Shown here piece by piece: positions 17,350-26,382 of a DNA stretch of 64,000 nucleotides. Within the stretch, counting starts at the first letter, position 1, and each line of letters opens with the position of its first letter. The DNA is from an uncultured Bacteroides sp. GTDB taxonomy: Bacteria > Bacteroidota > Bacteroidia > Bacteroidales > Bacteroidaceae. The stretch spans positions 1 to 64,000 of the forward strand of contig NZ_CASFWU010000010.1 of the NCBI RefSeq assembly GCF_949298305.1, given 5' to 3'. A model generated the notes under the pieces. That model was not told the DNA's origin, did no database searches, and saw only the letters and a list, made by a program, of their open reading frames with translations. A program made the position numbers and the translations under genes.

Positions 17350-17615
17350 TTTAGCTGGCCGATTGCTTCGATGATTTCGTCTACTTTAGCGTTGAAATCA
17401 GAATGGAACTTCTTGTAGAAACCCTTCACGTTGCCGGGTTCGGTATGGCTGATGCGGCTGATGAACTCGTCCTGTACTCCCAGAATTTTGCCCATCAGTT
17501 CGTCTGCTTTCTTTTTGTCGGTTCCGGGCACATAAAGACTCTGTACGAGGCATTCCATAAACAGTTCTCCCATGATGTAGTTCACGTTCTTTTTCAGTGC
17601 TTTTCTGCTTGCCAT
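17346..17615 (-). CDS. Conserved small hypothetical protein, 89 aa
   Basis: A short, mainly helical cytoplasmic protein (KKNVNYIMGELFMECL..., then KFHSDFNAKVDEIIEAIGQL). I know similar proteins only as uncharacterised Bacteroidales products. The stop codon overlaps the start of the acyltransferase (ATGA), so expression is likely tied to it. A possible minus-strand -7 element TATCTTTAC lies at 17741-17733. Function unknown. Confidence 0.75.
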   Translation of the reverse strand: MASRKALKKNVNYIMGELFMECLVQSLYVPGTDKKKADELMGKILGVQDEFISRISHTEPGNVKGFYKKFHSDFNAKVDEIIEAIGQLK

Positions 17616-17948
17616 AATTACATTTTATTTAAGTGAATACTAACCTCTTCCGGCCTTTGTGTCCGTTTGTGCCTTGAGGCTTTGGCGGAGTCAGAAGCCG
17701 TCTGTCTGGTTTGATTATCTGCTTTAGTGTCGGTAAAGATAATATATTTTCGGCGAATAACGGCAACAAACAGGTAAAAAGCTTTGAGACGGGCGGAAAG
17801 TGGGCGGATGGCCGGCCGGTGGAGGAAACCTGACGGGTGTGGAGCAGGTATGGGTTGCCTGTGGATTTTTTCTACACTTTCTTGTGGAATTTCTACACTC
17901 AGTCTGTGGACTTTATGGGTGAAAGAAACGCGGTTTTTGTCCCTCTAT

Positions 17949-17980
17949 TTGTTGATAGCGAGATATTTGTGTACCTTTGC
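17949..17980 (+). promoter_or_regulatory. Predicted promoter of the RND efflux operon
   Basis: TACCTTTGC (17972-17980) matches the -7 consensus exactly, and TTG/TTTG sequences at 17948-17954 lie about 20 bp upstream. Transcription should begin near 17986, which excludes a longer reading frame start at 17837 and leaves starts at 18023 or 18059. Confidence 0.7.
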
Positions 17981-18058
17981 ACGCAGATTGTGGCTTCTTG
18001 GCACTATAATTGTCTGATACTAATGAAAATCAGGGTAAAATTTAATCAACAAACAAGC

Positions 18059-19255
18059 ATGAAACTATTTTTTACATCAAAAAGAGAACTGAAGCTGAAG
18101 AAGAAAAGGCTGATAGGAATGTTGGCCTGTATGGTCGTGTTGCTTGCCGTGTATATCATCTGGACATGGCCCAAGAAAGTTCAGCCGCAAGCTCCCATCG
18201 TAGTGGTGGAACCTGCCGGAACGGAAGATGTGGAGATTTATGGAGATTATGTAGGGCGCATCCGCGCGCAGCAGTTTGTCGAGGTGCGTGCCCGTGTGGA
18301 GGGCTTCCTTGAGAGCATGGAGTTTGCCGAAGGTACCTACGTGAACAAGAATCAGGTCTTGTTTGTCATTGACCCGCGGCAATATCGTGCCAAGGCCGAC
18401 AAGGCGCGGGCGCAGCTCCGCAAGGATTCGGCCTCGGTGCGCAAGACGAAGCGCGACCTGGAACGTATCCGCCCGCTGTTCGAGCAGAATGCGGCCAGCC
18501 AGCTCGACCTGGACAATGCCATTGCCGCCTACGAGACGGCGGTGGCCAGCATGGGTATGAGCCAGGCCGACCTCGACCAGGCTGAGCAGGAATTGGGTTA
18601 TACGTGGGTGCGGTCGCCGATATCGGGACACATCAGCGAGCGCTATGTCGATTTGGGTACACTGGTCGGCACGGCCGGTAAATCGTTGCTTGCCACTGTT
18701 GTCAAGAGTGACACCGTGCTGGTGGATTTCAGCATGACGGCGCTGGACTATCTGAAGAGTAAGGAACGCAACGTGACGCTGGGGCAGAAGGACTCCACAC
18801 GCTCCTGGCAGCCCACCGTTACCATCACCCTGCCCGATAACAGCATTTATCCCTTCAAGGGGCTGGTGGACTTTGCCGAGCCTCAGGTGGACCCCAAGAC
18901 GGGTACTTTCTCCGTGCGTGCCGAGATGCCCAATCCCGACCGCGTGTTGCTGCCTGGACAGTTTACGAAGGTGCGTCTGTTGCTCGACGTGCTTGAACGG
19001 GCAACGGTCATTCCTCAGAAGGCACTGATTATTGAAAAAGGTGGTGCCTACGTGTTTGTGATGCGCCGCGACTCTACGGTAGAACGCCGCTTCATCGAAC
19101 TGGGGCCCGAGTTCGGCAACAATGTCGTGGTTGAACGTGGCTTGGTGGCTGGCGAGATGGTGGTGAGCGAAGGCTACCACAAGTTGAGCCCGGGCATCAA
19201 GGTGCGGATTGGCGAAGCCGTCGGCAAGGAAGAGGAAGAAAACAAGAAGTCGTAA
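18059..19255 (+). CDS. RND efflux periplasmic adaptor (AcrA/MexA family)
   Basis: This membrane-fusion protein links the inner-membrane pump to the outer-membrane channel. An N-terminal anchor (about 18-36, MLACMVVLLAVYIIWTW) replaces the lipobox seen in AcrA; the cysteine in it is not preceded by a lipobox. Then follow the lipoyl/barrel-sandwich halves (VRARVEGFLESMEFAEGTYV and TWVRSPISGHISERYVDLG), the alpha-helical hairpin (about 105-180, rich in RKTKRDLERIRPLFEQNA), and the beta-barrel and membrane-proximal domains. ATG 18059 gives a compact N-terminus; ATG 18023 would add 12 residues. It is the first gene of a three-gene operon: the pump starts 25 bp later. Confidence 0.92.
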   Translation: MKLFFTSKRELKLKKKRLIGMLACMVVLLAVYIIWTWPKKVQPQAPIVVVEPAGTEDVEIYGDYVGRIRAQQFVEVRARVEGFLESMEFAEGTYVNKNQVLFVIDPRQYRAKADKARAQLRKDSASVRKTKRDLERIRPLFEQNAASQLDLDNAIAAYETAVASMGMSQADLDQAEQELGYTWVRSPISGHISERYVDLGTLVGTAGKSLLATVVKSDTVLVDFSMTALDYLKSKERNVTLGQKDSTRSWQPTVTITLPDNSIYPFKGLVDFAEPQVDPKTGTFSVRAEMPNPDRVLLPGQFTKVRLLLDVLERATVIPQKALIIEKGGAYVFVMRRDSTVERRFIELGPEFGNNVVVERGLVAGEMVVSEGYHKLSPGIKVRIGEAVGKEEEENKKS

Positions 19256-19280
19256 ACACCCAAACGCAGAACCCAACAGC

Positions 19281-22200
19281 ATGAAAGTTAGTTTCTTTAT
19301 AGACAGGCCGGTCTTTTCGGCCGTCATATCCATATTGATAGTCATTGTGGGTGTCATCGGCCTGACGATGCTTCCCATTGACCAGTATCCCCAGATTACT
19401 CCGCCCGTGGTGAAAATCAGCGCTTCCTATCCGGGTGCCAGTGCGCTGACCGTCTCGCAGGCTGTGGCAACTCCCATCGAACAGGAGTTGAACGGTACGC
19501 CGGGCATGCTCTACATGGAGTCCAACAGTTCCAATTCGGGTGGCTTTTCGGCTACAGTGACGTTCGATATCTCCGCCGACCCCGACCTGGCCGCTGTGGA
19601 AATTCAGAACCGCATCAAGCTGGCCGAGTCGCGACTGCCCGCCGAGGTGGTGCAGAACGGCATCGAAATCGAGAAGCAGGCCGCCAGTCAGCTGATGACC
19701 CTCTGTCTGACCTCGGATGACCCCAAGTTCGACGAAATCTATCTGAGTAACTTTGCCACCATCAATGTGCTCGACCTCTTGCGTCGTATTCCCGGCGTGG
19801 GTCGTGTGTCCAACATCGGCAGCCGCTACTATGCCATGCAGATTTGGGTGGACCCCGCCCGCCTGGCCAACTTCGGCCTGACCGTGCAGGACGTGCAGAA
19901 CGCCCTGAAGGACCAGAACCGCGAGTCGGCGGCAGGCGTACTGGGACAGCAGCCGGTGACGGGACTGGACATCACCATCCCCATCACGGCGCAGGGACGT
20001 CTGTCCAGCGCCGCCGAGTTTGAGGAGATTGTGCTCCGTGCCAATGCCGACGGCTCACTCATTCGCCTGCGAGACGTGGCGCGTGTGTCGCTCGAGGCGC
20101 AGTCGTACAACACCGAGAGCGGTATCAACGGCGGCAACGCGGCCGTGCTGGGCATTTACATGCTGCCGGGTGCCAACGCCATGGAGGTGGCCGAGAACGT
20201 GAAGGAGACGATGGCGGAAATCAGCAAGAACTTCCCCGAAGGGCTGTCCTACAACTTCCCCTTCGACATGACCACTTACATCTCCGAGTCCATCCACGAG
20301 GTGTACAAGACACTGTTCGAGGCTCTCTTCCTCGTGATTGTGGTGGTGTTCCTCTCCTTGCAGAGCTGGCGGGCCACGGTCATCCCCATTGTGGCGGTGC
20401 CCATCTCGCTCATCGGTACTTTCGGGTTCATGCTCATCTTCGGCTTCTCGCTCAACATCCTGACCCTGCTCGGACTGGTGCTGGCCATCGGTCTGGTGGT
20501 GGACGACGCCATCGTGGTGGTGGAGAACGTGGAGCGCATCATGGAGGAAGAGCACCTGAGTGCCTACGACGCCACCAAGAAGGCCATGGACGGATTGACG
20601 GGTGCGCTGATAGCCACCTCGCTTGTACTGGCGGCGGTGTTCGTGCCCGTGAGCTTCCTCTCGGGCATTACGGGGCAGCTGTACCGCCAGTTCAGCGTCA
20701 CCATCGCGGTGTCCGTGCTTCTATCTACCGTCGTGGCCCTTACGCTGAGCCCTGTGATGTGTTCGCTCATCCTGAAGCCTTCCGACCCCAACAAACCCAA
20801 GAACCGCGTGTTCCGCGCCATCAACCGCTGGCTCGACCTGGGCAACCATAAATACGTAGGCGCCATCAAGCATGTCATCAAGCATCCGCGCCGGGTGATG
20901 GCCGGCTTCGGCATGGTGCTGGTGCTCATTTTCGTGTTCTACCGCCTGATACCGACCAGCTTCCTTCCCGTCGAGGACCAGGGCTACTTCACCGTCGAAC
21001 TGGAGTTGCCCGAAGGCACCACGCTGGAGCGGACGCGCGCCGTGACAGACCGCGCCATCGCTTTCCTGATGGATCAGCCCGAAGTGGAATACGTACAGAA
21101 CGTCACGGGTACCAGTCCCCGCGTAGGCACCAGTCAGGCTCGCAGCCAGCTCACCGTCATCCTGAAGGAGTGGGGCGAGCGCGACGACACCACCATTGAC
21201 GCCATCATGGACAAGGTGAACCGCGAGTTCACCGAGTACCCCGAGTGCAAGGTCTACCTCTCCACGCCGCCCGTCATCCCCGGCCTGGGTACGTCCGGCG
21301 GCTTCGAGATGCAGCTTGAGGCGCGCGGCGAGGCCACCTACGAGAACCTGGTGCAGGCTGCTGACACGCTGATGTTCTACGCCTCGCAGCGCAAGGAGCT
21401 GAGCAGCCTCTCGTCCTCGCTCCAGGCCGAGATACCGCAGCTGTACTTCGACGTGGACCGCGACAAGGTGAAGATGCTGGGCGTCCCCATGGCCGACGTG
21501 TTCTCTACGGTGAAAGCCTATACGGGCTCGGTCTACGTGAACGACTTCAACATGTTCAACCGCATCTATCGTGTCTACCTGCAGGCCGAGGCATCCTACC
21601 GCGAGCACCGGGACAACATCAACCTCTTCTTTGTCCGCGGAAGCAACGGAGCCATGATACCCCTGACCGCGCTGGGAACCACCGAGTACACCACCGGCCC
21701 GGGCAGCATCAAGCGGTTCAACATGTTCAGCACCGCCGTCATACGCGGTACCGCCGCCCAGGGCTACAGCTCGGGCCAGGCCATGGACCTGATGGAGCAG
21801 ATTGCGCGCGACCGCCTGCCGGACAACATCGGTGTGGAATGGAGCGGTCTGTCTTACCAGGAGAAGCAGGCCGGAGGCCAGACGGGACTCATCCTGACGT
21901 TGGTGTTCCTCTTCGTGTTCCTGTTCCTGGCTGCACTCTATGAGAGCTGGAGCATTCCTATCGCCGTGTTGCTCTCGCTGCCTGTTGCCGCTTTGGGTGC
22001 CTACATGGGTGTCTCCATTTGCGGATTGGAGAACGATACTTACTTCCAGATTGGTCTGGTGATGCTTGTCGGACTGGCAGCCAAGAACGCCATCCTCATC
22101 GTTGAGTTCGCCAAGGACGAGGCCGACGCGGGCAAAGATGTGGTCGAGGCCGCCCTGCACGCTTCCCACCTGCGCTTCCGACCCATCCTGATGACTTCGC

Positions 22201-22388
22201 TGGCCTTTATTTTGGGCATGTTGCCTATGGTCATTGCCAGCGGACCGGGCTCTGCCAGCCGTCAGGCCATCGGCACGGGTGTGTTCTTCGGCATGATTGT
22301 GGCCGTCACGGTGGGCATTGTCCTCGTACCTTTCTTCTTTGTGATGATTTACAAGGCCAAGAACAAACTTAAGAAAATCCGTTCCTGA
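19281..22388 (+). CDS. RND multidrug efflux pump inner-membrane transporter (AcrB/HAE1 family)
   Basis: A 1035-residue proton-driven drug exporter with the usual 12 transmembrane segments and two large periplasmic loops. The start is typical of the family (MKVSFFIDRPVFSAVISI). The proton-relay acids are D408 and D409 in GLVVDDAIVVVENVER, and the partner lysine is in MLVGLAAKNAILIVEF. LPIDQYPQITPP and GTPGMLYMESNSS are typical pore-domain motifs. I start at ATG 19281; an in-frame extension back to 19209 would overlap the adaptor gene. Its length and motifs match functional HAE1 pumps. Substrate range cannot be told from sequence. Confidence 0.96.
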   Translation: MKVSFFIDRPVFSAVISILIVIVGVIGLTMLPIDQYPQITPPVVKISASYPGASALTVSQAVATPIEQELNGTPGMLYMESNSSNSGGFSATVTFDISADPDLAAVEIQNRIKLAESRLPAEVVQNGIEIEKQAASQLMTLCLTSDDPKFDEIYLSNFATINVLDLLRRIPGVGRVSNIGSRYYAMQIWVDPARLANFGLTVQDVQNALKDQNRESAAGVLGQQPVTGLDITIPITAQGRLSSAAEFEEIVLRANADGSLIRLRDVARVSLEAQSYNTESGINGGNAAVLGIYMLPGANAMEVAENVKETMAEISKNFPEGLSYNFPFDMTTYISESIHEVYKTLFEALFLVIVVVFLSLQSWRATVIPIVAVPISLIGTFGFMLIFGFSLNILTLLGLVLAIGLVVDDAIVVVENVERIMEEEHLSAYDATKKAMDGLTGALIATSLVLAAVFVPVSFLSGITGQLYRQFSVTIAVSVLLSTVVALTLSPVMCSLILKPSDPNKPKNRVFRAINRWLDLGNHKYVGAIKHVIKHPRRVMAGFGMVLVLIFVFYRLIPTSFLPVEDQGYFTVELELPEGTTLERTRAVTDRAIAFLMDQPEVEYVQNVTGTSPRVGTSQARSQLTVILKEWGERDDTTIDAIMDKVNREFTEYPECKVYLSTPPVIPGLGTSGGFEMQLEARGEATYENLVQAADTLMFYASQRKELSSLSSSLQAEIPQLYFDVDRDKVKMLGVPMADVFSTVKAYTGSVYVNDFNMFNRIYRVYLQAEASYREHRDNINLFFVRGSNGAMIPLTALGTTEYTTGPGSIKRFNMFSTAVIRGTAAQGYSSGQAMDLMEQIARDRLPDNIGVEWSGLSYQEKQAGGQTGLILTLVFLFVFLFLAALYESWSIPIAVLLSLPVAALGAYMGVSICGLENDTYFQIGLVMLVGLAAKNAILIVEFAKDEADAGKDVVEAALHASHLRFRPILMTSLAFILGMLPMVIASGPGSASRQAIGTGVFFGMIVAVTVGIVLVPFFFVMIYKAKNKLKKIRS

Positions 22389-22525
22389 TTTCCAAGATTC
22401 AAGACAGAACGACATACATTATATATTAATAGGTATTGATTATGACACACACCATACAGTCTGTTTCGTTAATTCTTCATAATCCTGAGGCACGTCCCGG
22501 CTTCCTCCGCCAGCGTAGGGAGTGG

Positions 22526-23917
22526 GGGATGCGCCCCTCTTTGATAGGCTTGCTGGCCGCTGTCCTGCTGCTGCTCTCGGGTTGTCAGTTGGGCAAGCAC
22601 TATACCCGCCCGCAGCTGGATTTGCCCGTTTCGTTGCAGGATTCGGCTCATGCCGATACCCTCCATGCCGACACCCTTTGTTTTGCCGACTATCCTTGGG
22701 ACTGGCTCTACGCTGACACGCTCCTGCAGGACCTCATCCGCCGCACCCTTGTCTACAACAAGGACATGCAGATGGCCGCTGCCCGCGTCAAGGAGCTGGC
22801 GGCCATGAAGCGCATTGACTTTGCCAACCTGTTCCCTTCCGTCAACTTCCGCGGCTATGCCGAGAAGGAGGCAGACAACTACGGAGGCGACGCCTACAGC
22901 CCCGACAACCAGTTCGACCTCAAGGCCGTCGTCTCTTGGGAGCTTGACCTGTGGGGCAAGCTCCGCTGGGCCAAGGACGCCAGTGTGGCCGAGTTCGTAG
23001 GCAGCATCGAGAGCCGGCGCGCCCTGCAGATGAGCCTCGTGGCGCAGGTGGCACAAGCCTACTTCGAGCTCGTGGCCCTGGACAACGAGCTGGCCATCGT
23101 CCGCCAGACCGTGGAGGCCCGCCGCGAGAGCCTGCACCTGGTGCGCCTGCGTTACGAGGGCGGACTCATCTCCGAGATTCCCTTCCGCCAGGCGCAGGTG
23201 GAGCTGGCCAAGACGGTCACCCTCGTGCCCGACCTGGAGCGCAAGATTACGCTGAAGGAGAACGAACTCTCGTTCCTCACCGGCGAGTATCCGCACGGCA
23301 TCCGCCGCACGCCGTCCACCGTGGACATCGTCCTGCCCGACAACCTCCCCGTCGGCCTGCCGTCGGCACTCCTGGAGCGCCGCCCCGACGTCCGCCAGGC
23401 CGAGCAGAACCTCATAGCCGCCACGGCCGAAGTCGGTGTGGCCTACACGAGCCTCTTCCCCAGCATCACCCTGACCGCCCACCTGGGCGCCGAGAGCGAG
23501 GAGCTGGAAGACATCCTCAAGTCGCCCTACCACCTCCTCAGCGGCGCACTGCTGCAGCCCATCTTCGCCATGGGCAAGAACCGCGCCCGCCTCAAGGCGA
23601 AGAAGGCCGCCTGCGAGCGCGCCGCCTACGCCTATGAGAAGGCCGTGCTCAGCGCCCTGAAGGATGCCTACAACGCCATCACCGAGTTCAACAAGATAAA
23701 GGACATCTACGACACCCGCCTGCGCCTGGAGCAGTCGGCAAAGTCCACCCTGGACCTGGCCGAACTGCAATACGTCAACGGCGCCATCGGCTACATGGAC
23801 CTGCTCGACGCGCAGCGTACCTACTTCGAGGCACAGCTCAGCCTCAGCTACGCCATACGCGACAAGCGCATCACCATGGTCAACCTCTACAAGGCCCTCG
23901 GCGGGGGATGGGAGTGA
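22526..23917 (+). CDS. Outer-membrane efflux channel lipoprotein (TolC/NodT family)
   Basis: This outer-membrane factor completes the tripartite pump. The signal peptide ends in a lipobox (LLLLSGC, mature Cys19 from the chosen start), followed by the NodT-type opening YTRPQLDLPVSL. Two repeats of long helices follow, with ELDLWGKLRWAKDAS in the first and GVAYTSLFPSITLTAHLG in the second, plus the conserved LLERRPDVRQAEQNLIAA. I chose ATG 22526 because it starts the signal peptide directly and follows GGGAG. Earlier in-frame starts at 22436 (TTG) and 22442 (ATG) would add a polar leader. A strong terminator closes the operon. Confidence 0.93.
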   Translation, partial: GMRPSLIGLLAAVLLLLSGCQLGKHYTRPQLDLPVSLQDSAHADTLHADTLCFADYPWDWLYADTLLQDLIRRTLVYNKDMQMAAARVKELAAMKRIDFANLFPSVNFRGYAEKEADNYGGDAYSPDNQFDLKAVVSWELDLWGKLRWAKDASVAEFVGSIESRRALQMSLVAQVAQAYFELVALDNELAIVRQTVEARRESLHLVRLRYEGGLISEIPFRQAQVELAKTVTLVPDLERKITLKENELSFLTGEYPHGIRRTPSTVDIVLPDNLPVGLPSALLERRPDVRQAEQNLIAATAEVGVAYTSLFPSITLTAHLGAESEELEDILKSPYHLLSGALLQPIFAMGKNRARLKAKKAACERAAYAYEKAVLSALKDAYNAITEFNKIKDIYDTRLRLEQSAKSTLDLAELQYVNGAIGYMDLLDAQRTYFEAQLSLSYAIRDKRITMVNLYKALGGGWE

Positions 23918-23956
23918 GCCCTCCATCCCGCCGTCATGCCGACCGAAAGTTTCCCT

Positions 23957-23996
23957 CCTGCCGTGATAAAAGATGTTATCACGGCAGGTTTTTTTT
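23957..23996 (+). terminator. Rho-independent terminator of the efflux operon
   Basis: Perfect 13-bp arms CCTGCCGTGATAA (23957-23969) and TTATCACGGCAGG (23976-23988) with a 6-nt loop, followed by eight T. It lies 40 bp after the channel gene. Confidence 0.96.
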
Positions 23997-24028
23997 GCCA
24001 GTCCGGCAGAAAAATCTTATCTTTAGCC

Positions 24029-24112
24029 TTGACACAGATATGTCCAGCTTTGACACAGCTGTGGCAAGTCTTGACACGACTGTGTCCAGCCTTGACACGA
24101 GGATTTCCTGCC
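24029..24112. repeat. 21-bp tandem array, 4 copies
   Basis: TTGACAC recurs at 24029, 24050, 24071 and 24092, with the intervening bases partly conserved (TGTGTCCAGC and variants). In every frame the array reads as heptad peptide repeats, so open frames crossing it look like coiled coils without being genes. It lies between the efflux terminator and the HU-like gene. Confidence 0.88.
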
Positions 24113-24227
24113 TTTCTCCGCACTTTTTCGCAGGGGGATACCTGAGAATCTGATGCCGTGAAGACCACTTTTCGCAGGCATGAATCGGGGGGGCTGCAGT
24201 GCTAACCACTTAAAACCGGACAATCGT

Positions 24228-24878
24228 ATGGCAAAGTATGAAATGCAGGCGTCTAACCTGCCGCAGAAGGAGGGAGACTCCACCGTTTATTTTCCGCGTA
24301 TGCGCATCGCCGGACACCTCTCGACGGACGAGCTGGTGCGGCAGGCCGTGCAGTACACCACCTACAATCCCGCCGAGGCGCGCGCCGTGCTCGACATGGT
24401 GTTCCGCCACCTGGGGCAGTGCATGGCGCGGGGCTACTCGGTCAGCCTCGACGGCTTCGGTAGCTTCAGCCTCTCGCTCCGCCTGAAGAAGGGACGCAAG
24501 CGCGAGACGGGCGCCGAGGGCGAGCAGAGGCGTAACGCGCAGAGCATAGAAGTGGGGGGCGTGAACTTCAAGCCGGACAAGCGCTGGCTCAGGGAGATGA
24601 ACTGCACCTGCCGCCTGGAGCGGTCGGAGCGCAAGTTCGAGCGTTCGTCCACGCGCTACACCGAGGCCGAGCGCCTCGCCCTGGCCCGCGAATTCCTGCA
24701 GACTCACGAAGAGATGGCCCTCTGGCAGTATTGTGCCCTGACCGGCCTGTTGAAGAACAAGGCCAGCCGCGAGCTGCGCCGCTGGGAGGCACAGCCCGAG
24801 GTGACGGGCATCCGGGGTGTGGGGAAGGGGGCGATGAAGAGGTGGAGGAGCCTCACCCCCCAACCCCCTCTCCCGTAG
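24228..24878 (+). CDS. HU-family DNA-binding protein with C-terminal extension
   Basis: The first ~125 residues resemble the HU/IHF-like proteins of Bacteroidales: VRQAVQYTTYNPAEARAVLD helix, then VSLDGFGSFSLSL, the HU-type GFGSF motif, and basic strands. A second part (about 145-205) looks like a small helical domain (YTEAERLALAREFL...ALTGLLKNKASREL). ATG 24228 is preferred; a 16-codon upstream extension starts at 24180. The last residues (SLTPQPPLP) and the stop codon are encoded by a CCTCACCCCC-family palindrome, so the natural C-terminus was probably replaced or extended by that insertion. It likely binds DNA as a dimer; a specific role is unknown. Confidence 0.85.
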   Translation: MAKYEMQASNLPQKEGDSTVYFPRMRIAGHLSTDELVRQAVQYTTYNPAEARAVLDMVFRHLGQCMARGYSVSLDGFGSFSLSLRLKKGRKRETGAEGEQRRNAQSIEVGGVNFKPDKRWLREMNCTCRLERSERKFERSSTRYTEAERLALAREFLQTHEEMALWQYCALTGLLKNKASRELRRWEAQPEVTGIRGVGKGAMKRWRSLTPQPPLP

Positions 24879-24950
24879 AGAGGGGGAGCAGTTAGAATGC
24901 ACCGCGCGCTCCCCCCCCCTCTCTACGGGAGAGGGGGCCGGGGGGTGAGG
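24851..24950. repeat. CCTCACCCCC-family palindromes, inverted pair 1
   Basis: A forward copy (24851-24888) and a reverse copy (24909-24950) face each other across 20 bp, each with an internal CTCTCCCGTAGAGAG palindrome. Together they form a very GC-rich hairpin between the HU-like gene and the convergent DUF3667 gene, where it could serve as a two-way terminator. Confidence 0.9.
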
Positions 24951-24978
24951 CTGTAGGGGGACTGTCGGGTTCAGTCTT

Positions 24979-26271
24979 TCAAATCCTCCCCATCGCCTTG
25001 GCCGCCAGCCACAGGATGAGCGCGGCGGCGAGGCCGAGCGCCAGCAGGTTGAAGAGGAAGAGCATGAGCAGGCATTTGGCCGTGGTCTTGCCCCAGCCCT
25101 CGCGGTAGACGGTGTGCATGGACACGAGCTGGTAGAGCATCAGCGCCAGCGGCGAGAGGAAGATGAAGGCGTCTTCCACGGGGTTGGTGACGACGTTGTT
25201 ATAGCTTACACGGTTGAACTCCCAGAGCAGGATGCCTGCGGGCACGGCCATCAGCACCAGCAGGAGGCTGCTCAGGTGGGTGGCGTGGGCGAAGTGCTCC
25301 ATGTAGCGTCGGCGCGGATAGAAGAGCTTGAACAGCAGCGCCTGCACAGGCAGGAGGAACATGAGGAACATGGGCGTCCACTTGGACAGCTGCCCCAGGA
25401 CGAACGATGCCGTGGCCTGCTGGTGGAGACGGTCGGTCTGGTCGATGTTCGTCATCCAGTCGTACGCGTCGGCCGTGATGCGTCCCGTCAGCGAGTCCGT
25501 GGGCATGTCGTGGTAGAAGAGCTCTTCCTCGTCCATCTCGCCCAGCTGTGCCGTGCGCCTCAGGACCTTGGCCTCGGTCTGGTTCTCCTCGTGGATGTCG
25601 GTGCGCTTCAGGCAGGCGTCGAAGAGCGCCCGCGGGAGGGTGACCCGGTTCAGCTCGTCGCCGCGCTCCTCGTAGTGCAGGCGGACGAGGCTGTCGGCCC
25701 GTTGCGCCCCGCGTGCGTCCAGCACCTTGCGCAGCGTCTCCATGTTGTAGGCGTAGACGGTCGTGTCCGGCAGCGCGTCTGCGTCCGCTCTTTGCAGCAT
25801 ACCTATCACCGTGTCGGGAATCTGCTCTCCCGCCATCGTCAGCAGCGCCCGTCCGGTGCTCCGCTCGGCGGCCATGAAGAAGAAGGTGAAGAACAGCACG
25901 GAGATGAACATGTAGAGCCGGAAGGGGTGTACGTAGGAGTTGATTTTGCCGTCGTTGAACTCGTTCGTCAGGAAGCCCGGGCGGGAGAACAGCAGGCGCA
26001 GCGTCATCCACACCTTGCCGTCGAACTGGTACATGTTCTCGAAGTACTGGCGGACGTATTTCCACATGGGCTGGTGGATGTCCAGTGCGTATTGCCCGCA
26101 CTGGTGGCAGTACATGCCCTTCAGCGTCGTTCCGCAGTTCATGCAGTGGGTGTAGGGCCTCACCTCCCCGGCCCCCTCTCCCGTAGAGAGGGGGAGAGTG
26201 GATGTGTCCTTCTTCTCCGTTTCCTTCTTCTTTTCCTTTCTAATCCGGTCGTATAGCTTTCGTATCATCAT
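24979..26271 (-). CDS. DUF3667 zinc-ribbon membrane protein (copy 1)
   Basis: This 430-residue protein has an N-terminal zinc ribbon (CMNCGTTLKGMYCHQCGQ, two CxxC pairs) and several membrane segments: one near 125-145 (LYMFISVLFFTFFFMA) and a group in the last 140 residues. This is the DUF3667 layout; the function is unknown. Between the first helix and the zinc ribbon, residues around 27-39 (LPLSTGEGAGEVR) are encoded by a CCTCACCCCC palindrome. The paralogue just upstream (26383-27744) lacks these residues. The insertion keeps the frame, so the gene may still be functional. Alternative ATG at 26268. Confidence 0.88.
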   Translation of the reverse strand: MMIRKLYDRIRKEKKKETEKKDTSTLPLSTGEGAGEVRPYTHCMNCGTTLKGMYCHQCGQYALDIHQPMWKYVRQYFENMYQFDGKVWMTLRLLFSRPGFLTNEFNDGKINSYVHPFRLYMFISVLFFTFFFMAAERSTGRALLTMAGEQIPDTVIGMLQRADADALPDTTVYAYNMETLRKVLDARGAQRADSLVRLHYEERGDELNRVTLPRALFDACLKRTDIHEENQTEAKVLRRTAQLGEMDEEELFYHDMPTDSLTGRITADAYDWMTNIDQTDRLHQQATASFVLGQLSKWTPMFLMFLLPVQALLFKLFYPRRRYMEHFAHATHLSSLLLVLMAVPAGILLWEFNRVSYNNVVTNPVEDAFIFLSPLALMLYQLVSMHTVYREGWGKTTAKCLLMLFLFNLLALGLAAALILWLAAKAMGRI

Positions 26272-26378
26272 TGTCTTCTTCCTGTCATTATCTTAGTTAT
26301 CTGTCTTATCTATTCTATCTTCTCTCCGTCTGTTCTATCCCTCCCCCTCTCTACGGGAGAGGGGGTAGGGGGGTGAGG
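26158..26378. repeat. CCTCACCCCC-family palindromes, inverted pair 2
   Basis: The forward copy (26158-26195) is inside the 5' part of the DUF3667 copy 1 gene. The reverse copy (26340-26378) lies in the spacer before the stop of copy 2. Orientation is the same head-to-head arrangement as at 24851-24950, with a larger gap. Both have the CCCGTAGAG centre. Confidence 0.88.
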
Positions 26379-26382
26379 CTCC

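Noticed and set aside
17837..18058. N-terminal extension of the efflux adaptor
   Set aside because: A consensus promoter at 17949-17980 lies inside it, and the extension has no adaptor-like sequence.
23979..24209. Minus-strand 76-codon frame with heptad VSRLxxx repeats, looking like a coiled coil
   Set aside because: The heptads come from the 21-bp DNA tandem array, which reads as heptads in every frame; there is no ribosome-binding site or family match.
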